DNA from: Streptococcus parasanguinis
Lineage (GTDB): Bacteria; Bacillota; Bacilli; Lactobacillales; Streptococcaceae
Length of the DNA stretch: 53,970 nt
Direction of reading: 5' to 3'
Assembly: GCF_023109675.1 (NCBI RefSeq)
Contig: NZ_JALDUR010000013.1
Span: forward strand, 1 to 53,970
In this document: piece after piece, positions 17,091-27,347 of the stretch
Layout of the letters: the number at the start of each line of letters is the position of its first letter
Numbering within the stretch: the stretch's first letter is position 1
Program-made: the position numbers and the translations under genes
Notes under the pieces: generated by a model
Databases searched by the model: none
The model's input: only the letters and a program-made list of their open reading frames with translations
What the model was told of the DNA's origin: nothing

Positions 17091-17124
17091 AAAAAAACCA
17101 TCCTAGAAATCTAGGATGGCTTTT
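17091..17124 (-). terminator. Terminator of hup
   Basis: CCATCCTAG-AAAT-CTAGGATGG with seven T on the minus strand, shortly after the hup stop. Confidence 0.92.
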
Positions 17125-17134
17125 CAAAATGCAA

Positions 17135-17410
17135 TTATTTAACTGCTTCTTTAAGAGCTTTACCAGCTTTGAATGCTGGAACTTTAGAAGCTGCGATTTT
17201 GATTTCTTTACCAGTTTGTGGGTTGCGACCTTTACGAGCTGCACGTTCACGAACTTCGAAGTTACCGAAACCGATCAATTGAACTTTTTCACCTTTTGAA
17301 AGGTATTCTGAAACTGCTGCGAATACAGCATCAACAGCTGCTGCTGAATCTTTTTTAGTCAATTCTGTAGCTTCTGCCACTTTTGCGATCAAATCTTGTT
17401 TGTTAGCCAT
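17135..17410 (-). CDS. hup: DNA-binding protein HU
   Basis: Histone-like nucleoid protein of 91 residues that binds and bends DNA as a homodimer. The N-terminal helices are [30 protein letters not shown]. The signature [21 protein letters not shown] includes the DNA-contacting arm. Codon usage is of the highly expressed type. A GGAGG site precedes the ATG, and it has its own promoter and terminator, so it is monocistronic. Confidence 0.98.
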   Translation of the reverse strand: MANKQDLIAKVAEATELTKKDSAAAVDAVFAAVSEYLSKGEKVQLIGFGNFEVRERAARKGRNPQTGKEIKIAASKVPAFKAGKALKEAVK

Positions 17411-17457
17411 TTAACAAATCCTCCAAATTTTTTTAGGCTTTACGCCTTAACAGTACT

Positions 17458-17486
17458 ATAATATCTAAAAAAAGCCTTTAGGTCAA
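17458..17486 (-). promoter_or_regulatory. Promoter of hup
   Basis: TTGACC (17481-17486), 17-bp spacer, TATTAT (17458-17463) on the minus strand. A small GGCGTAAAGCC inverted repeat lies in the leader. Confidence 0.85.
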
Positions 17487-17520
17487 GTACTAAACCTGTT
17501 TTTTCAAACATTTATTCAGC

Positions 17521-18354
17521 TTATTCGTAGCGCACCAAAACTGCAAATGCATTCTCACCTGTATGGGTTTGGATAATCGATCCAGTCTCGAGAACTGGGA
17601 TAGCATTTTCAACGAACGATTGCAACTGAGCCTTCATTTCATTGGCCCACTCTGGTGCCCCTGCGTAAGAAATCCCGATCTCAGCCACCTTACTATGGGA
17701 AAGATTCTCTACCAATTCATCCAACCATTTCTTAAAGGTCTTGTTACCGCGCCCTTTGACGATTGGTTCTAACTGATGGTCCTTCATTTGCATCACGACA
17801 CGGATATTGAGAAGGGAGCTCAAAAGTCCTGTAACACGGCCAATGCGCCCACCTTTAACCAGATTTTCCAAGGTAGAAACACCGATATACAACTCTGTCT
17901 TTTCTTTGACTTCTTCGATGCGAGCCAAGACAGTGTCTAAATCAGCTCCTTCTTTGGCCAACTTGGCTGCTTCAACGACTTGGAACTTCATGGCTTGGTC
18001 TGTAAAGCCACTATCAATCACAGTCACTTCTGCTCCTGACAAGGTTGCTCCTTGACGTGCCGCCTCTACTGTTCCTGACAAGGCATGAGACATATGAATC
18101 GAAACGATATGAGCTCCGTCTGCTGCTAACTTTTCATAAATTTCCGCAAAAACTCCAACGGGTGGTTGGCTGGTCTTTGGAAGATTTTTGCTAGACTGCA
18201 TTAAGCGCAAGAAGTCCCCTTCACCCAACTCACTGTCAGAATAAAGGACTCCATCCACCATAACAGAAAGCGGCACAATCGTAATGCCATATTCTTCAAC
18301 CACTTCAGGCTCAATTGTAATAGATGAGTCTGTAACTATTTTAATATTTGCCAT
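17521..18354 (-). CDS. DegV family fatty acid-binding protein
   Basis: The 277-residue protein has the DegV two-domain layout. The N-terminal part has [10 protein letters not shown] (about 8-17), TSQPPVGVF near residue 60 and [14 protein letters not shown] near residue 84; these are the segments that bind the fatty-acid carboxylate in FakB proteins. It is probably a FakB-type carrier presenting exogenous fatty acids to FakA kinase, which is encoded elsewhere. Which FakB it is cannot be told. A TATAAT -10 lies about 35 bp upstream. It is transcribed separately from the phosphatase gene. Confidence 0.92.
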   Translation of the reverse strand: MANIKIVTDSSITIEPEVVEEYGITIVPLSVMVDGVLYSDSELGEGDFLRLMQSSKNLPKTSQPPVGVFAEIYEKLAADGAHIVSIHMSHALSGTVEAARQGATLSGAEVTVIDSGFTDQAMKFQVVEAAKLAKEGADLDTVLARIEEVKEKTELYIGVSTLENLVKGGRIGRVTGLLSSLLNIRVVMQMKDHQLEPIVKGRGNKTFKKWLDELVENLSHSKVAEIGISYAGAPEWANEMKAQLQSFVENAIPVLETGSIIQTHTGENAFAVLVRYE

Positions 18355-18442
18355 ATATTCCTATACTCTTCCTAGAATGTTCTGCTTTCATTATATCAAA
18401 AAACACGGGGTTTTGCAGTGAAAGATATCCATTCCTGCCTCC

Positions 18443-19171
18443 TCAGTCGTCTGCGGCAGAAAAACCTGTATTATGAAGGACATGGTCATGGACAATGCCT
18501 TGATCATCCAAGAGCAATCCATGGAGGACTCCACCAAAGACAGCGCCCCCATCGACGCCCATTTTCTGATCTGAAATCCAAAGATTTTCGGTGCCGACTG
18601 GCTCATTGAGCAGTCCATAGACTGGTGTATGGCCAAAGACGATACATTTGCCTGTATGATTCTCCGCTTCATGGAATGGTTTTCGGATCCAGACCTTTTG
18701 GTAATCACTGGTTTCTCGCCAATTTTCAAGGGTTAGATCCACACCAGCGTGAACAAAGTAATAGGTTTCTGTCTCGTAGTCAAAGGGCAAACTGCGGATG
18801 AAGGCCACCAAGTCAGGAACGACATTTTCTACTGCTTGCGCATCCGCAATCCCATCTACAGGAGCATCGAGCGGCCGGCCTAACAGAGAGTTGATGGTCG
18901 TATCGCCACCATTTCTTCGGTAGTGATCATAACGCTCTTCTGGATTGTCCAACCAGGCTAAAAACATGTACTCGTGATTCCCGGAAAGGCAAACCGCTCC
19001 GTGATGGTCTACGTAGTCCTTTACGATTTCAATTGATCGTTTGCCATTTTCGCCTCGATCTATCAAATCCCCTAAAAAGACCAATTGAGCTTTTCCATCC
19101 CACTCTGTCATGAGCTCTTCTAGCATTTGTGCTTTTCCGTGAATATCTCCGACTACAAAGTATCTTGACAT
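18443..19171 (-). CDS. PPP-type metallophosphoesterase
   Basis: Calcineurin-like phosphatase of 242 residues with the full set of PPP motifs: GDIHG (Asp9, His11), GDLIDRG (34-40), GNHE (64-67), then HAG and GHTP farther on. These coordinate two metal ions. It may act as a serine/threonine phosphatase or on a small phosphorylated molecule. It lies 20 bp after recN in the same direction and is probably the last gene of the xseA-recN transcript. The product ends GFSAADD with no truncation. Confidence 0.92.
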   Translation of the reverse strand: MSRYFVVGDIHGKAQMLEELMTEWDGKAQLVFLGDLIDRGENGKRSIEIVKDYVDHHGAVCLSGNHEYMFLAWLDNPEERYDHYRRNGGDTTINSLLGRPLDAPVDGIADAQAVENVVPDLVAFIRSLPFDYETETYYFVHAGVDLTLENWRETSDYQKVWIRKPFHEAENHTGKCIVFGHTPVYGLLNEPVGTENLWISDQKMGVDGGAVFGGVLHGLLLDDQGIVHDHVLHNTGFSAADD

Positions 19172-19191
19172 TGTTTCAAACCTTCTTTCTC

Positions 19192-20850
19192 TTAACGCTT
19201 GAGAAGTTGCTCTGCTTGTTGACGGGCAGCTTCCGTTAGATCCTCTCCTGCCAGCATCTTGGCAATTTCTTCGATTCGTTCTTCTCTATTGAGCAAACGC
19301 ACAGTAGAGACAGTTGAGTGTTCATCACTGATTTTCTCAATATAGAATTGATAATCTGCTGCAGCGATGACTTGAGGCAGGTGAGAAATGGCAAGCACTT
19401 GGCCATTTTGACCAATCTTATGAATTTTCGCTGCGATGGCTTGAGCCACGCGACCAGAGACCCCTGTATCCACCTCGTCAAAGACGATACTAGTTTTTCC
19501 TTCTTTTCGAGAAAAAGCCGACTTAATAGCCAACATCAAGCGTGACAATTCTCCGCCGGATGCTACCTTGACAAGGGGTTTAAAGTCCTCACCTGGGTTG
19601 GTCGAAATGTAAAATTCGACAGCTTCATTTCCCTCACGATTAAACTTAGCCTTGCTAAAACGCACTTGGAAGCGCGCCTTGTCCATGTAGAGATCTGCCA
19701 ATTCTTGCTGGATTTCATTTTCCAAGGCTTGGGCTAGGGCATGCCGCTGATCACTCAAGTCTTGAGCCAAGGTGACCAAGCTCTTTTCTAGACGTTTGAG
19801 TTCTTTTTCCAAGTCCTCAGACGAGAGGTCACTTCCGGTGAGGAGGCTATATTCTTTGGTGATTTGCGCCAGGTATTCCAAGACATCCTTGACTTGGCCA
19901 CCATACTTGCGCGTGATCGAGTGGATCAAATCCAGTCGTGATTCCACCTGCATGAGGCGATTGCCATCAAACTCCAGACCATCGACCACATCTTCTAAGC
20001 GCTTGGTAATATCCTCAAGGGCATAGAAGGTTTCCGATAACTGGCCTGAGAGCTCTTTGTAGCTGGGATCATATTCTTCAATGCTTTCCAGATCATTCAT
20101 GGCTGAGCGCACATTGGAGAGGCTCGAAAATTCTTCTGCATCCAGCATGGTATAGGCATTGGTTAGGGTATCTGCAATCATCTTGTGATTGAGCAGGCGT
20201 TGGCGTTCTTGCTCCAGACGCAGGTCCTCATCCACTTCCAAGGCAGCTGCCTCAATCTCTGCAATTTGAAACTCCAACATCTCAATGCGGGCCTTGTTTT
20301 CCTGCTGATTGCGCTGGAGTTCCACCACTTGTTTGCGCAGGCGTTTGTAATCTTCAAAGGTCTGACGATAAGCGTCTTTGGTTTGGAAAAAGGCTGCATC
20401 TCCAAATTCATCTAGCATAGCGATATGCAATTGGGGCCGCATCAGCTCTTCCTGATCATGCTGGCCATGGATATCCACCAAATGTTGCCCGACCGCCTTT
20501 AAAACAGACAAATTCACCATCTGACCATTGATCCGGCTGACACTTCGTCCATTTTGCAAGATCTCTCGGCGAATGATCAATTCATCGGTCCACTCTAGTC
20601 CTTGCTCTTCAAAGAGAGCCGTCAAGTGGCGATTACTCTCAACGGTAAAGAGCCCTTCGATTTCCGCTTTTGGGGCTCCGTGTCGGATGACATCCGTCGT
20701 TGCGCGGCTTCCCAGCATCATGTTCATGGCATCGATGATGATGGATTTACCAGCACCTGTTTCCCCTGTCAGTACCGTCATTCCCTTTTCAAAATTTAAG
20801 GAAATCTCTTCGATAATGGCAAAGTTCTTAATCGAAATTTCTAATAGCAT
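19192..20850 (-). CDS. recN: DNA repair ATPase RecN
   Basis: SMC-like protein of 552 residues acting in recombinational repair of double-strand breaks. The Walker A motif GETGAGKS is at 29-36. A long coiled coil fills about 155-365, and the ABC signature (ASGGELSRLMLAIK) and Walker B (TSIVFDEVDTGVSG) are in the C-terminal half. The start ATG has AGAG upstream, and the gene lies 6 bp after argR. The arrangement xseA-xseB-ispA-tlyA-argR-recN is conserved in Firmicutes. Confidence 0.97.
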   Translation of the reverse strand: MLLEISIKNFAIIEEISLNFEKGMTVLTGETGAGKSIIIDAMNMMLGSRATTDVIRHGAPKAEIEGLFTVESNRHLTALFEEQGLEWTDELIIRREILQNGRSVSRINGQMVNLSVLKAVGQHLVDIHGQHDQEELMRPQLHIAMLDEFGDAAFFQTKDAYRQTFEDYKRLRKQVVELQRNQQENKARIEMLEFQIAEIEAAALEVDEDLRLEQERQRLLNHKMIADTLTNAYTMLDAEEFSSLSNVRSAMNDLESIEEYDPSYKELSGQLSETFYALEDITKRLEDVVDGLEFDGNRLMQVESRLDLIHSITRKYGGQVKDVLEYLAQITKEYSLLTGSDLSSEDLEKELKRLEKSLVTLAQDLSDQRHALAQALENEIQQELADLYMDKARFQVRFSKAKFNREGNEAVEFYISTNPGEDFKPLVKVASGGELSRLMLAIKSAFSRKEGKTSIVFDEVDTGVSGRVAQAIAAKIHKIGQNGQVLAISHLPQVIAAADYQFYIEKISDEHSTVSTVRLLNREERIEEIAKMLAGEDLTEAARQQAEQLLKR

Positions 20851-20856
20851 AGGCTC

Positions 20857-21291
20857 TTACCACCCAAAGATTGATTTGAGGATATTCTCTGCTTCTGGTG
20901 CGGAATAGGCGATCAGTAAGATCGTATCATCATCTGCAACAATACTAAAGATATGCTCCTTATAAATCTCCCGCAAGCGACGTTTGACTAAAGGAGCAGT
21001 CCCTGGAACCATAGTGAAATTGACATATTCTCCCATGCGACGATGAGACAAGATATTGCTTTCAATCATCCCGATCCCTTGGTGGTGCTTACGTGGCAAT
21101 TCATAGACATAGGTCATGTCTTTTAGAGGGCGTTTTACGATGCCCAATTCTTTGATATCCCGTGATACCGTCGCTTGGGTTGCTGAGATGCCTTCTTCTT
21201 TTAAATGTTCGACGATCTCTTCTTGCGTCCCCACTTCATGATCGCGAATGAAGCGGCGAATTTTTTCTAATCTAATATTCTTACTCTTCAT
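20857..21291 (-). CDS. argR: ArgR/AhrC family arginine repressor
   Basis: Arginine-responsive regulator of arginine metabolism genes. I take ATG 21291 (144 aa) rather than an upstream in-frame start, because MKSKNIRLEKIRRFI is the family's normal N-terminus. The winged helix (about 1-70) contains TQATVSRDIKELGI. The C-terminal hexamerisation and arginine-binding domain contains GTAPLVKRRL and VADDDTILLIA, a variant of the usual GDDT motif. In streptococci with several ArgR paralogues, the recN-linked one is often named AhrC. It overlaps tlyA by 11 bp. Confidence 0.93.
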   Translation of the reverse strand: MKSKNIRLEKIRRFIRDHEVGTQEEIVEHLKEEGISATQATVSRDIKELGIVKRPLKDMTYVYELPRKHHQGIGMIESNILSHRRMGEYVNFTMVPGTAPLVKRRLREIYKEHIFSIVADDDTILLIAYSAPEAENILKSIFGW

Positions 21292-22099
21292 GTTTAAATT
21301 CCTTGTGTGCCAGCTCCACAACAGCCTCCAGCTGCTCTGTAGTTGGCTTTGTTTTCTCTTCTTTTTTTTCTAGATACATCAAAAATTCGATGTTGCCATG
21401 GCCTCCTTGGATAGGGGAATAATCTACTCCCATTACCGCAAAGCCATGTGTCCCTGCAAAAGCAGCGACCTTTTCAAGAACGGCTAAATGAATCTTAGGA
21501 TCCTTAATGATCCCATTTTTCCCGATCTGTTCGCGTCCTGCCTCAAACTGAGGTTTCACCAAGGCCACGACTTGTCCATTATCTGCCAAAATCCGGTGAA
21601 GGGCTGGCAGAATCAAGTCCAAGGAAATAAAGCTGACATCGATACTCGCAAAGCTCGGTGTCGCTTCAAAATCATCTGGCTCGGCATAGCGGAAATTGAA
21701 CTGTTCCATCGAGACCACCCGAGGATCATTGCGCAATTTCCAGGCCAACTGATTGGTCCCGACATCCACCGAAAAGACCTGGCTGGCTCCGTTTTGCAGC
21801 ATGACATCTGTAAAGCCACCTGTAGAAGCTCCAATATCAATCGCAATTTTATCCTCTACAGATAAACCGAATTGGTTCAGGGCTTTTTCTAATTTAAGAC
21901 CGCCCCGGCTGACATATTTGAGCTTTTCGCCTTTTAATTTCAACTCGGTTGCTTCATCAATTTTTTCACCCGGTTTATCGAAGCGCTCACCATTGATAAC
22001 GGCAACGACAAGACCTGCCATCACCCCTCTTTTGGCTTGTTCGCGGGTATCAAATAGGCCTTGTTTATAGGCTAATACATCCACTCTTTCCTTAGCCAT
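21281..22099 (-). CDS. tlyA: TlyA family rRNA 2'-O-methyltransferase
   Basis: Product of 272 residues with an N-terminal S4 RNA-binding domain (about 1-60; [16 protein letters not shown]) and an FtsJ/RrmJ-type methyltransferase domain. The SAM-binding motif is DIGASTGGFTDVML (about residues 89-102). The family methylates ribosomal RNA and was earlier called hemolysin A. It overlaps ispA by 8 bp and argR by 11 bp within the operon. Confidence 0.94.
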   Translation of the reverse strand: MAKERVDVLAYKQGLFDTREQAKRGVMAGLVVAVINGERFDKPGEKIDEATELKLKGEKLKYVSRGGLKLEKALNQFGLSVEDKIAIDIGASTGGFTDVMLQNGASQVFSVDVGTNQLAWKLRNDPRVVSMEQFNFRYAEPDDFEATPSFASIDVSFISLDLILPALHRILADNGQVVALVKPQFEAGREQIGKNGIIKDPKIHLAVLEKVAAFAGTHGFAVMGVDYSPIQGGHGNIEFLMYLEKKEEKTKPTTEQLEAVVELAHKEFKHEE

Positions 22100-22967
22100 C
22101 TATTCGTAATCCTTCTATTAATTTCTTGATCGCTCGCGGATCAAAGTCACAAGCAGCTGTAATCTGATCCAACAAGTCCTCGCAAGCGTCTAATTCACTT
22201 GTCAGCAAAGCTTTTGATTCTTCCAATCCCAACAGGGCTGGATAGGTCGATTTTTCAGCCACTAAGTCCTTTTGAGGGGTCTTCCCCAAAGCTTCAAAAT
22301 CAGCGACCAGATCCAAAATATCATCCCGTACTTGAAAAGCCAGGCCTAATTTTTTCCCAATTTTTTCTAAGAGCTGAGCAAAGTCTGCTTGCAACTCTAA
22401 AATCAAACCTGCTGCGATAAAAGGATAGGCAAGGAGGCGTCCTGTCTTATTGGCATGGATGGTTTGCAACTCTGCTAGCGTGAGCTGTTTGTGTTCTCCC
22501 TCCATATCAAGGACTTGGCCAGCTACCATTCCACGACTACCGGAAGCATCTGACAATTCAAGGATCAAAGAGACCTTGACCGCATCTGAAAGGGCACTCG
22601 CAGCAATCATCCCAAAGGGATCGAGAAAAAGCGCATCCCCTGCTAAAATCGCCAGGTCTTCTCCGAATTTCTTATGATTGGTCAATTGCCCCCGACGGTA
22701 ATCATCATTGTCCATGGCAGGCAGATCATCGTGAATAAGGCTTCCTGTATGGATCATCTCTAAAGCTCCTGCCACTTGAAAGTGAGCCTCCGTCAATTCC
22801 TGTCCAAAGGCCTCTAATAATTCTAGAAGGAGCAAGGGGCGCAGGCGTTTTCCGCCTGCCTGGATCGAATACAGGACCGACTCCACTAAATGGGGGGCGA
22901 CGGCTTTCGCCTCATAAAAAGAGCGAACTGCTTGCTCTACTCTATTTCGTTTTTCTTCTTGTCTCAT
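22092..22967 (-). CDS. ispA: Farnesyl/geranyl diphosphate synthase
   Basis: Condenses IPP with allylic diphosphates to supply short isoprenoids for undecaprenyl carriers. The 291 residues carry the first Asp-rich motif ([10 protein letters not shown], about 80-89) and the second (RDDILD, about 225-230). It is the usual short-chain trans-prenyltransferase linked to xseB, overlapping xseB by 4 bp and tlyA by 8 bp. Exact chain length cannot be read from sequence, though farnesyl is most common. Confidence 0.94.
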   Translation of the reverse strand: MRQEEKRNRVEQAVRSFYEAKAVAPHLVESVLYSIQAGGKRLRPLLLLELLEAFGQELTEAHFQVAGALEMIHTGSLIHDDLPAMDNDDYRRGQLTNHKKFGEDLAILAGDALFLDPFGMIAASALSDAVKVSLILELSDASGSRGMVAGQVLDMEGEHKQLTLAELQTIHANKTGRLLAYPFIAAGLILELQADFAQLLEKIGKKLGLAFQVRDDILDLVADFEALGKTPQKDLVAEKSTYPALLGLEESKALLTSELDACEDLLDQITAACDFDPRAIKKLIEGLRIDG

Positions 22968-23176
22968 GCTAGATCCGCTTCAGTACCATCTGCTTGCATG
23001 ACCTTGACCAAGGTTTTCTCTGCTTGATCCAAGGTATCTTGCAATTCTTTTGACAACTTCATTCCTTTTTGGAATTCTGTAATAGCTTCTTCTAAAGCCA
23101 CATCACCACTTTCCAATTTTTGGACAATGGCTTCCAAATCTGCTAAGTTTTCTTCAAATTTCTTTTCTTTCGACAT
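22964..23176 (-). CDS. xseB: Exodeoxyribonuclease VII small subunit
   Basis: A 70-residue helical protein ([18 protein letters not shown] pattern) that multimerises on XseA to form exonuclease VII, which degrades single-stranded DNA to oligonucleotides. It overlaps xseA by 23 bp, consistent with translational coupling. Confidence 0.95.
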   Translation of the reverse strand: MSKEKKFEENLADLEAIVQKLESGDVALEEAITEFQKGMKLSKELQDTLDQAEKTLVKVMQADGTEADLA

Positions 23177-24494
23177 GTTTTACCTCTACTTCTAACTGGC
23201 CATCTCTCATGATGAGTGACAGCGGGTCCCCTTCTGTTACGTTCGCAACCGAATCTAGAACCTGATCGTCTTGCTTAACCATGGCATAGCCACGCGCAAT
23301 AATCCGACTGGTATCGAGCATCAAGAGGGCTTCTGATAAGCCTTGCACTTTGATCTTTTGCTCTTTTAGGACTTGTTCCATTCGGTTGGTTAAGATTCTC
23401 TTATCTTGGAGCAGGCGATCTTGGTAGCGCTCGATGCGATGAAAAGGAGACATAGCTTCTAGGCGATGACGCAGACCTTGCAGCTGATTGGCCCCTTGTC
23501 CATAAGTATCACGCATCCCTTGTTTCAAGCGCAATTGCAACTGGTCAATCTTTTGCAGGTAGCCATCATAGAGTCTTTCAGGCTGTCTAAAAATAACCGA
23601 TTGACTTAATTTGGCCAAGCGTTCACGATTATAGGCCAAGCGATTGGACATAGCTGTTGCCATACGATTTTCCTGCTTTTGTAAATGGGACAAGAGATCC
23701 AATTTGGTTACTGGAGTAGCCAATTCAGCAGCGGCTGTCGGAGTAGCAGCTCGTCGGTCTGCTACAAAATCGGCTAGAGTCGTATCTGTCTCATGTCCAA
23801 CACTGGAGATAATCGGAATCCGCGATTCAAAAATGGCTCGCACCACTGCTTCTTCATTAAAGGCCCAGAGGTCTTCAATCGAACCACCCCCACGACCGAT
23901 AATCAAGACATCCAAATCATCCCGTTGGTTGGCCCTTTGAATATTAGCAACCACCTCACTAGATGCGCCTTCACCCTGAACCTTGGTCGGGTAGAGCACA
24001 ATCTCTACACCAGGGAAGCGTCGGCTCACCGTTGTGATAATATCGCGAATCACGGCCCCACTTTGACTGGTGATGACCCCGATCTTTCTTGAAAATTGTG
24101 GCAGAGCTTGCTTCCACCGATCCTGAAAGAGACCTTCTTCGGTCAACTTTTTCTTGAGTTGCTCAAATTGGATGGCCAAGGCCCCTACCCCATCTGGTTC
24201 AGCCTTTTCAATGACAATGGAATAACTCCCACTTGGCTCATAGAGCTGAATACGACCGATGACGTTGATCTTCATGCCTTCTTCTAGCTCAAAACCAAAG
24301 CTTCGATAAACCCCAGCCCAGACCGTCGCCTGAATAACCGCTTTTTCATCCTTTAATGAAAAATACTGGTGGTTGGGACGTTTTCGGAAATTGGAGACCT
24401 GCCCTGTCAGATAAACCCTTTCCAAATAGGGATCCTTATCAAATTTTAATTTCAAATATTTGGTCAAACTTGATACGGATAAATAGTTGGACAT
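23154..24494 (-). CDS. xseA: Exodeoxyribonuclease VII large subunit
   Basis: Catalytic subunit of exonuclease VII. The start is set at ATG 24494 (446 aa) because AAAGGAG lies five bases upstream and [15 protein letters not shown] is the family N-terminus. An OB-fold domain (about 1-100) is followed by the catalytic domain with [14 protein letters not shown] (about 190-205) and SVGHETD. A long coiled coil then leads to a short beta end. First gene of the operon; a TATAAT -10 is seen about 35 bp upstream. Confidence 0.96.
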   Translation of the reverse strand: MSNYLSVSSLTKYLKLKFDKDPYLERVYLTGQVSNFRKRPNHQYFSLKDEKAVIQATVWAGVYRSFGFELEEGMKINVIGRIQLYEPSGSYSIVIEKAEPDGVGALAIQFEQLKKKLTEEGLFQDRWKQALPQFSRKIGVITSQSGAVIRDIITTVSRRFPGVEIVLYPTKVQGEGASSEVVANIQRANQRDDLDVLIIGRGGGSIEDLWAFNEEAVVRAIFESRIPIISSVGHETDTTLADFVADRRAATPTAAAELATPVTKLDLLSHLQKQENRMATAMSNRLAYNRERLAKLSQSVIFRQPERLYDGYLQKIDQLQLRLKQGMRDTYGQGANQLQGLRHRLEAMSPFHRIERYQDRLLQDKRILTNRMEQVLKEQKIKVQGLSEALLMLDTSRIIARGYAMVKQDDQVLDSVANVTEGDPLSLIMRDGQLEVEVKHVERKEI

Positions 24495-24646
24495 AGGAAC
24501 TCCTTTCTGCAGAATATGATCAAGTTTAATTATACCAAAAAACACCAAAAAAGGCTGGCAGACAAAGCGAAATCATGAATTTCCTTTCTCTACAAGCCTC
24601 ATTTTATTCAAGACACTTTCTATTTGTCTGTTTGACACCCGCTTCC

Positions 24647-25531
24647 TTATTTTTCACACTTCTCCAACCGTTCAATAAAGGAGCTAAGAAGCGCTTGGGG
24701 TTCCCCTTCATTTGGATAGGCATAACTAATATAGAAGACTGTTTTTTCCTCTTCAACCAGCGGAATTTTGACAAGATTTGGATATTCTGGAAAGAGAGTC
24801 AGATCGGTCATGAGGCCAATTCCCAAATTTTCTTCGATGAAACTCAAGACCAAGTTGGAATCGGTCAAGACAACAGTAGACTGGGCCAAATCATCAAAGC
24901 GAGCATTTAAGCGTTTAAAAGCCGTCATGTGGACATGATGCTCATCTAACAGAATGAAGGTCTCCTCTAACACCTCTTTAAAAGAAATTTCCTTGCGATT
25001 TGCTAGTGGATGATCCTTTGAAACAATCACAAAAAATTCTTTTTTATACAGAAGCTGACTGGTCAAATGCGCGTGCGAGATAGGCTCTAAGCTTCCCAAT
25101 AGACTAAAATCTAAATCACCACGCACCAACAATCGCATCAAATCCCTGGAACCTAATTGCACCAATTGCGATTGACGAAAAATCTCAAGCTCTTCATCAT
25201 GTGTCCCAAATTTTTTCATGATATCGCTAGTGATCAATGGCGGTAGTCCAATGCGCAACAGATTCTTTTTACTGCGTTCAACAGCTTTTTCTGTCTTTTC
25301 GATTTCGATTAAAACTTCTCGCGCGTGATTGGCTAAAACCTTCCCCGGCTGAGTTAGGTGCAAGACACGATTTGAAGACGATTTTTCTACCAACTGGCAA
25401 GCATAGTGATCCTCTAAACGCTTGATGGCATAAGTCACAGTCGGTTGACTCACTTGAAAATAATGCGCCACATCTGTATAAGACTTTAATTTCGACAGTT
25501 GATAAAAATATTCCAAGTCTCGGATATTCAT
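24647..25531 (-). CDS. mleR: LysR-type regulator of malolactic genes
   Basis: The 294-residue protein has an N-terminal winged helix-turn-helix (about 1-60; YTDVAHYFQVSQPTVTYAIKRLE) and a two-lobed periplasmic-binding-like effector domain. It is divergent from mleS-mleP, which by family precedent makes it the malate-responsive activator MleR. An inverted repeat suited to a LysR protein lies at 25588-25608, between the two start codons. Confidence 0.88.
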   Translation of the reverse strand: MNIRDLEYFYQLSKLKSYTDVAHYFQVSQPTVTYAIKRLEDHYACQLVEKSSSNRVLHLTQPGKVLANHAREVLIEIEKTEKAVERSKKNLLRIGLPPLITSDIMKKFGTHDEELEIFRQSQLVQLGSRDLMRLLVRGDLDFSLLGSLEPISHAHLTSQLLYKKEFFVIVSKDHPLANRKEISFKEVLEETFILLDEHHVHMTAFKRLNARFDDLAQSTVVLTDSNLVLSFIEENLGIGLMTDLTLFPEYPNLVKIPLVEEEKTVFYISYAYPNEGEPQALLSSFIERLEKCEK

Positions 25532-25587
25532 CTCTATCCCTCTATTTCTACAATTTCCATTTCCTTCATTCTAACACAAAACTCTTA

Positions 25588-25608
25588 CTTATAAAATTTT
25601 TTTATAAG
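25588..25608 (+). promoter_or_regulatory. Probable MleR binding site
   Basis: A 9-bp inverted repeat CTTATAAAA / TTTTATAAG around three T, fitting the LysR T-N11-A pattern. It lies 11 bp before the mleS -35 and also upstream of mleR. Confidence 0.6.
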
Positions 25609-25619
25609 GACAAGGGAAG

Positions 25620-25649
25620 TTGACTATAAGAATTACCGAAGACTATAAT
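25620..25649 (+). promoter_or_regulatory. Promoter of mleS-mleP
   Basis: TTGACT (25620-25625), 18-bp spacer, TATAAT (25644-25649). The leader to the mleS ATG at 25704 is about 48 nt. Confidence 0.8.
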
Positions 25650-25703
25650 GGCTTGCGTGAGAAAAAATCTTACAGATAAATTATTTATGAGGAGTATTTC
25701 GCA

Positions 25704-27326
25704 ATGAAATCACATGAAATTTTAAACAATCCTTTCTTAAATAAAGGAACTGCTTTCACAATGGAAGAACGTAAAGAACTTGGCCTGATCGGTCTTCTTC
25801 CTCCCTATGTTCAAAGCATCGAAGAACAAGCTGAACAAGCTTATCAACATTTCTTGCGCAAACCATCAGACCTTGAAAAACGTCTTTTCTTGATGGAAAT
25901 TTTCAATACAAACCGTACTCTTTTCTACTACCTCTTTAACCATCACATCGTTGAGTTCAACCCAATCGTCTATGATCCAGTGATCGCAGACACCATTGAA
26001 CAATATTCTGAACTATTTGTAGACCCACAATATGCCGCTTACCTTGATATTAACCACCCAGAAAATATCGAAGAAACGTTGAAAAATGCGGCTGGCGATC
26101 ACGATATCCGCTTGATCGTTGCAACTGACGCAGAAGGAATCCTCGGTATTGGTGACTGGGGTGTCCAAGGGGTTGACATCTCTGTCGGAAAACTCATGGT
26201 CTACACGGCTGCAGCCGGAATTGATCCAGCTTGCGTTATGCCTCTTGTCATCGATGCTGGTACCAACCGTGAAGAATTGTTAAACAATCCAATGTATCTG
26301 GGGAACCGTCATGAACGTGTTCGTGGTGAAAAATACGATGCCTTTATCGATCAATTCGTTCAAACAGCTGGAAAACTTTTCCCTAAATTGTACCTTCACT
26401 GGGAAGACTTTGGTCGTTCAAATGCGGCTGATATCTTGAACCGTTACAAGAAAGAAATTCCAACTTTCAACGATGATATTCAAGGAACTGGGATCGTTGT
26501 CTTGGGTGGTATCTTTGGAGCGATGGATATCACTGGTGAAAAATTGACAGACCAAGTTTACCTTTGCTATGGTGGTGGTTCTGCTGGTGCTGGTATCGCA
26601 GACCGTGTTCACGCTGAAATGGTTGCTGAAGGACTTTCTCCAGAAGAAGCTTACAAACGTTTCTTCATGATCGATAAACAAGGTCTTTTGTTTGACGATA
26701 TGGAAGATTTGACGCCAGCTCAAAAACCATTTGCTAAAAAACGTGCTGACTTCGAAGGTAAAGGCGATATGACCAATCTTCTTGAAGTGATCAAAACAGT
26801 GAAACCAACAATCTTGGTCGGAACTTCTACAAACCCAGGTGCCTTCACTAAAGAAGTGGTTGAAGCCATGTGTGAAAACACTGAACGCCCAGTGATCTTC
26901 CCAATTTCTAACCCAACCAAGAAATTGGAAGCAACAGCCCAACAAGTCATTGAATGGTCAGACGGTAAAGCCTTTGTCGCTACCGGTGTCCCTTCAGGAA
27001 CCATCAGCTACAAAGGTGTGGACTACGAAATCGGTCAAGCCAATAACGCTTTGATCTACCCAGGGCTTGGTCTTGGTATGTTGGCCTCTGAAGCCAAATT
27101 GTTGACAGATGAAATGATCGGGGCAGCTGCTCACTCATTGTCAGGCATCGTCAATCCAGGTCAACCAGGTGCTCCAGTCCTTCCACCATTCCAATATGTA
27201 GCTGACGTGTCTATCAAGGTAGCAGAAGCTGTTGCCAAGAAAGCTCAAGAACAAGGGCTTGCACAAGCTAAAGAAACAGATATGGCCAAAGCTGTACGTG
27301 ACCTTAAATGGTATCCTAAATACTAA
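25704..27326 (+). CDS. mleS: Malolactic enzyme
   Basis: Decarboxylates L-malate to L-lactate with NAD and Mn, consuming a proton and so supporting acid tolerance. The 540 residues match the malic-enzyme superfamily. The active-site region [19 protein letters not shown] is near residues 138-156, the metal/substrate segment is WEDFGRSNA, and the dinucleotide fold motif is [12 protein letters not shown] (about 289-300). I choose malolactic over malic enzyme because of the gene pairing with mleP and mleR. AGGAG lies 9 bases before the ATG. Codon usage is strong. Confidence 0.93.
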   Translation: MKSHEILNNPFLNKGTAFTMEERKELGLIGLLPPYVQSIEEQAEQAYQHFLRKPSDLEKRLFLMEIFNTNRTLFYYLFNHHIVEFNPIVYDPVIADTIEQYSELFVDPQYAAYLDINHPENIEETLKNAAGDHDIRLIVATDAEGILGIGDWGVQGVDISVGKLMVYTAAAGIDPACVMPLVIDAGTNREELLNNPMYLGNRHERVRGEKYDAFIDQFVQTAGKLFPKLYLHWEDFGRSNAADILNRYKKEIPTFNDDIQGTGIVVLGGIFGAMDITGEKLTDQVYLCYGGGSAGAGIADRVHAEMVAEGLSPEEAYKRFFMIDKQGLLFDDMEDLTPAQKPFAKKRADFEGKGDMTNLLEVIKTVKPTILVGTSTNPGAFTKEVVEAMCENTERPVIFPISNPTKKLEATAQQVIEWSDGKAFVATGVPSGTISYKGVDYEIGQANNALIYPGLGLGMLASEAKLLTDEMIGAAAHSLSGIVNPGQPGAPVLPPFQYVADVSIKVAEAVAKKAQEQGLAQAKETDMAKAVRDLKWYPKY

Positions 27327-27347
27327 TAAGGAGCTGACTGAACAACC

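Noticed and set aside
16922..17299. Plus-strand frame of about 125 residues opposite hup
   Set aside because: It crosses the hup terminator and runs antisense to hup, with no ribosome-binding site.
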